Positions 6,446 to 6,661 of a DNA stretch of 6,661 nucleotides are shown here, in pieces (the first letter of the stretch is position 1; the number at the start of each line of letters is the position of its first letter). Made by a program: the position numbers and the translations under genes. Below the pieces are notes generated by a model. It made no database searches and was not told the DNA's origin. It was given only the letters and a program-made list of their open reading frames with translations. The stretch is from JBCDBH01 sp039184055 (GTDB taxonomy: Bacteria > Acidobacteriota > Thermoanaerobaculia > Multivoradales > J023): NCBI GenBank assembly GCA_039184055.1, contig JBCDBH010000327.1, positions 1-6,661 of the forward strand, given 5' to 3'.

Positions 6446-6661
6446 ATCCGAATCGCAAGGCCTGACCCTGGTCAAGCTCGGAGGCAGCTTGATCACCGAC
6501 AAGAGCCGCGCCGAGACCGCGCTCACCCAGCGTATCGCCCGGCTGGCGACCGAGCTGGCGACGGCACGTGAGCGTGGCTGTGGGCCCGTGGTGCTCGGGC
6601 ACGGCAGCGGCTCGTTCGGGCACGTTGCCGCCAAGGCCGCTGGTCTCGAGCACGGGTTGAC
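6396..6661 (+). CDS. ipk: Isopentenyl phosphate kinase, N-terminal part (partial, runs off right edge; start uncertain)
   Basis: The last ~200 bases encode an amino-acid-kinase fold N-terminus. With the first in-frame GTG (6396) as start, the 88 visible residues contain LVKLGGSLITDK (25-36, nucleotide/phosphate binding) and VVLGHGSGSFGHVAAK (65-80). The GSFGH His (H76) matches the conserved active-site His of isopentenyl phosphate kinases. IPK phosphorylates isopentenyl phosphate to IPP with ATP. The start is unclear. Family proteins begin only a few residues before KLGGS, at about 6462, yet no ATG, GTG or TTG lies in frame there. The nearest are TTG 6405 and GTG 6396, both inside the decarboxylase gene (overlap 41-50 bp), without a good ribosome site; a CTG start at 6462 or 6468 is conceivable, and AAGG lies at 6457-6460. 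Related folds (aspartokinase, UMP kinase, glutamate 5-kinase) share KLGGS, but GSGSFGH and the gene context favour IPK. Confidence 0.82.
   Translation, partial: MTPLAPVHARWTIISSESESQGLTLVKLGGSLITDKSRAETALTQRIARLATELATARERGCGPVVLGHGSGSFGHVAAKAAGLEHGL

Noticed and set aside
1..6661. Many GATCG/CGATC words across the window, suggestive of a HIP1-like repeat
   Set aside because: Most fall in frame as Asp-Arg or Ile-Glu/Ala/Gly codon pairs in a GC-rich coding background; without a genome-wide count there is no case for a dedicated repeat.

Overview
This GC-rich bacterial window holds two divergent transcription units around a short regulatory gap of about 110-140 bp (roughly 1074-1215). The minus strand carries a two-component pair: a membrane HisKA-type histidine kinase followed by an OmpR/PhoB-like response regulator that runs off the left edge. 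The plus strand carries a tightly packed isoprenoid operon. Its order is a LytTR-type response regulator, type 2 isopentenyl-diphosphate isomerase, class I HMG-CoA reductase, mevalonate kinase, a mevalonate-(di)phosphate decarboxylase family protein, and the start of an isopentenyl phosphate kinase (IPK) cut by the right edge.

The most interesting reading concerns the pathway. Mevalonate kinase, a decarboxylase and IPK lie in a row and no phosphomevalonate kinase is seen. The decarboxylase has Ala where classical diphosphomevalonate decarboxylases have the second Lys of the KYWGK motif. Together these suggest the alternative mevalonate route: mevalonate to mevalonate-5-phosphate, to isopentenyl phosphate, to IPP, to DMAPP. 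HMG-CoA reductase supplies mevalonate and the type 2 isomerase interconverts IPP and DMAPP. HMG-CoA synthase, acetoacetyl-CoA thiolase and any phosphomevalonate kinase are not in view and could lie beyond the right edge or elsewhere.

The second notable feature is regulatory. The operon's first gene is a DNA-binding LytTR response regulator whose stop codon overlaps the isomerase start (ATGA). This points to a phosphorylation-dependent regulator wired to isoprenoid precursor supply. Its sensor kinase is not obvious: the divergent kinase has its own OmpR-type partner, joined to it by another ATGA overlap. The gap between the units holds repeated TGACA words and LytTR-box-like elements that could be operators.

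The organism is a bacterium with high GC and frequent GTG starts. Class I HMG-CoA reductase and a complete mevalonate route are uncommon in bacteria overall but occur in lineages such as Myxococcota and Chloroflexota. I cannot fix the phylum from this window. No RNA genes, mobile elements, CRISPR arrays or convincing terminators were seen, and no stretch over 300 bases lacks a gene.
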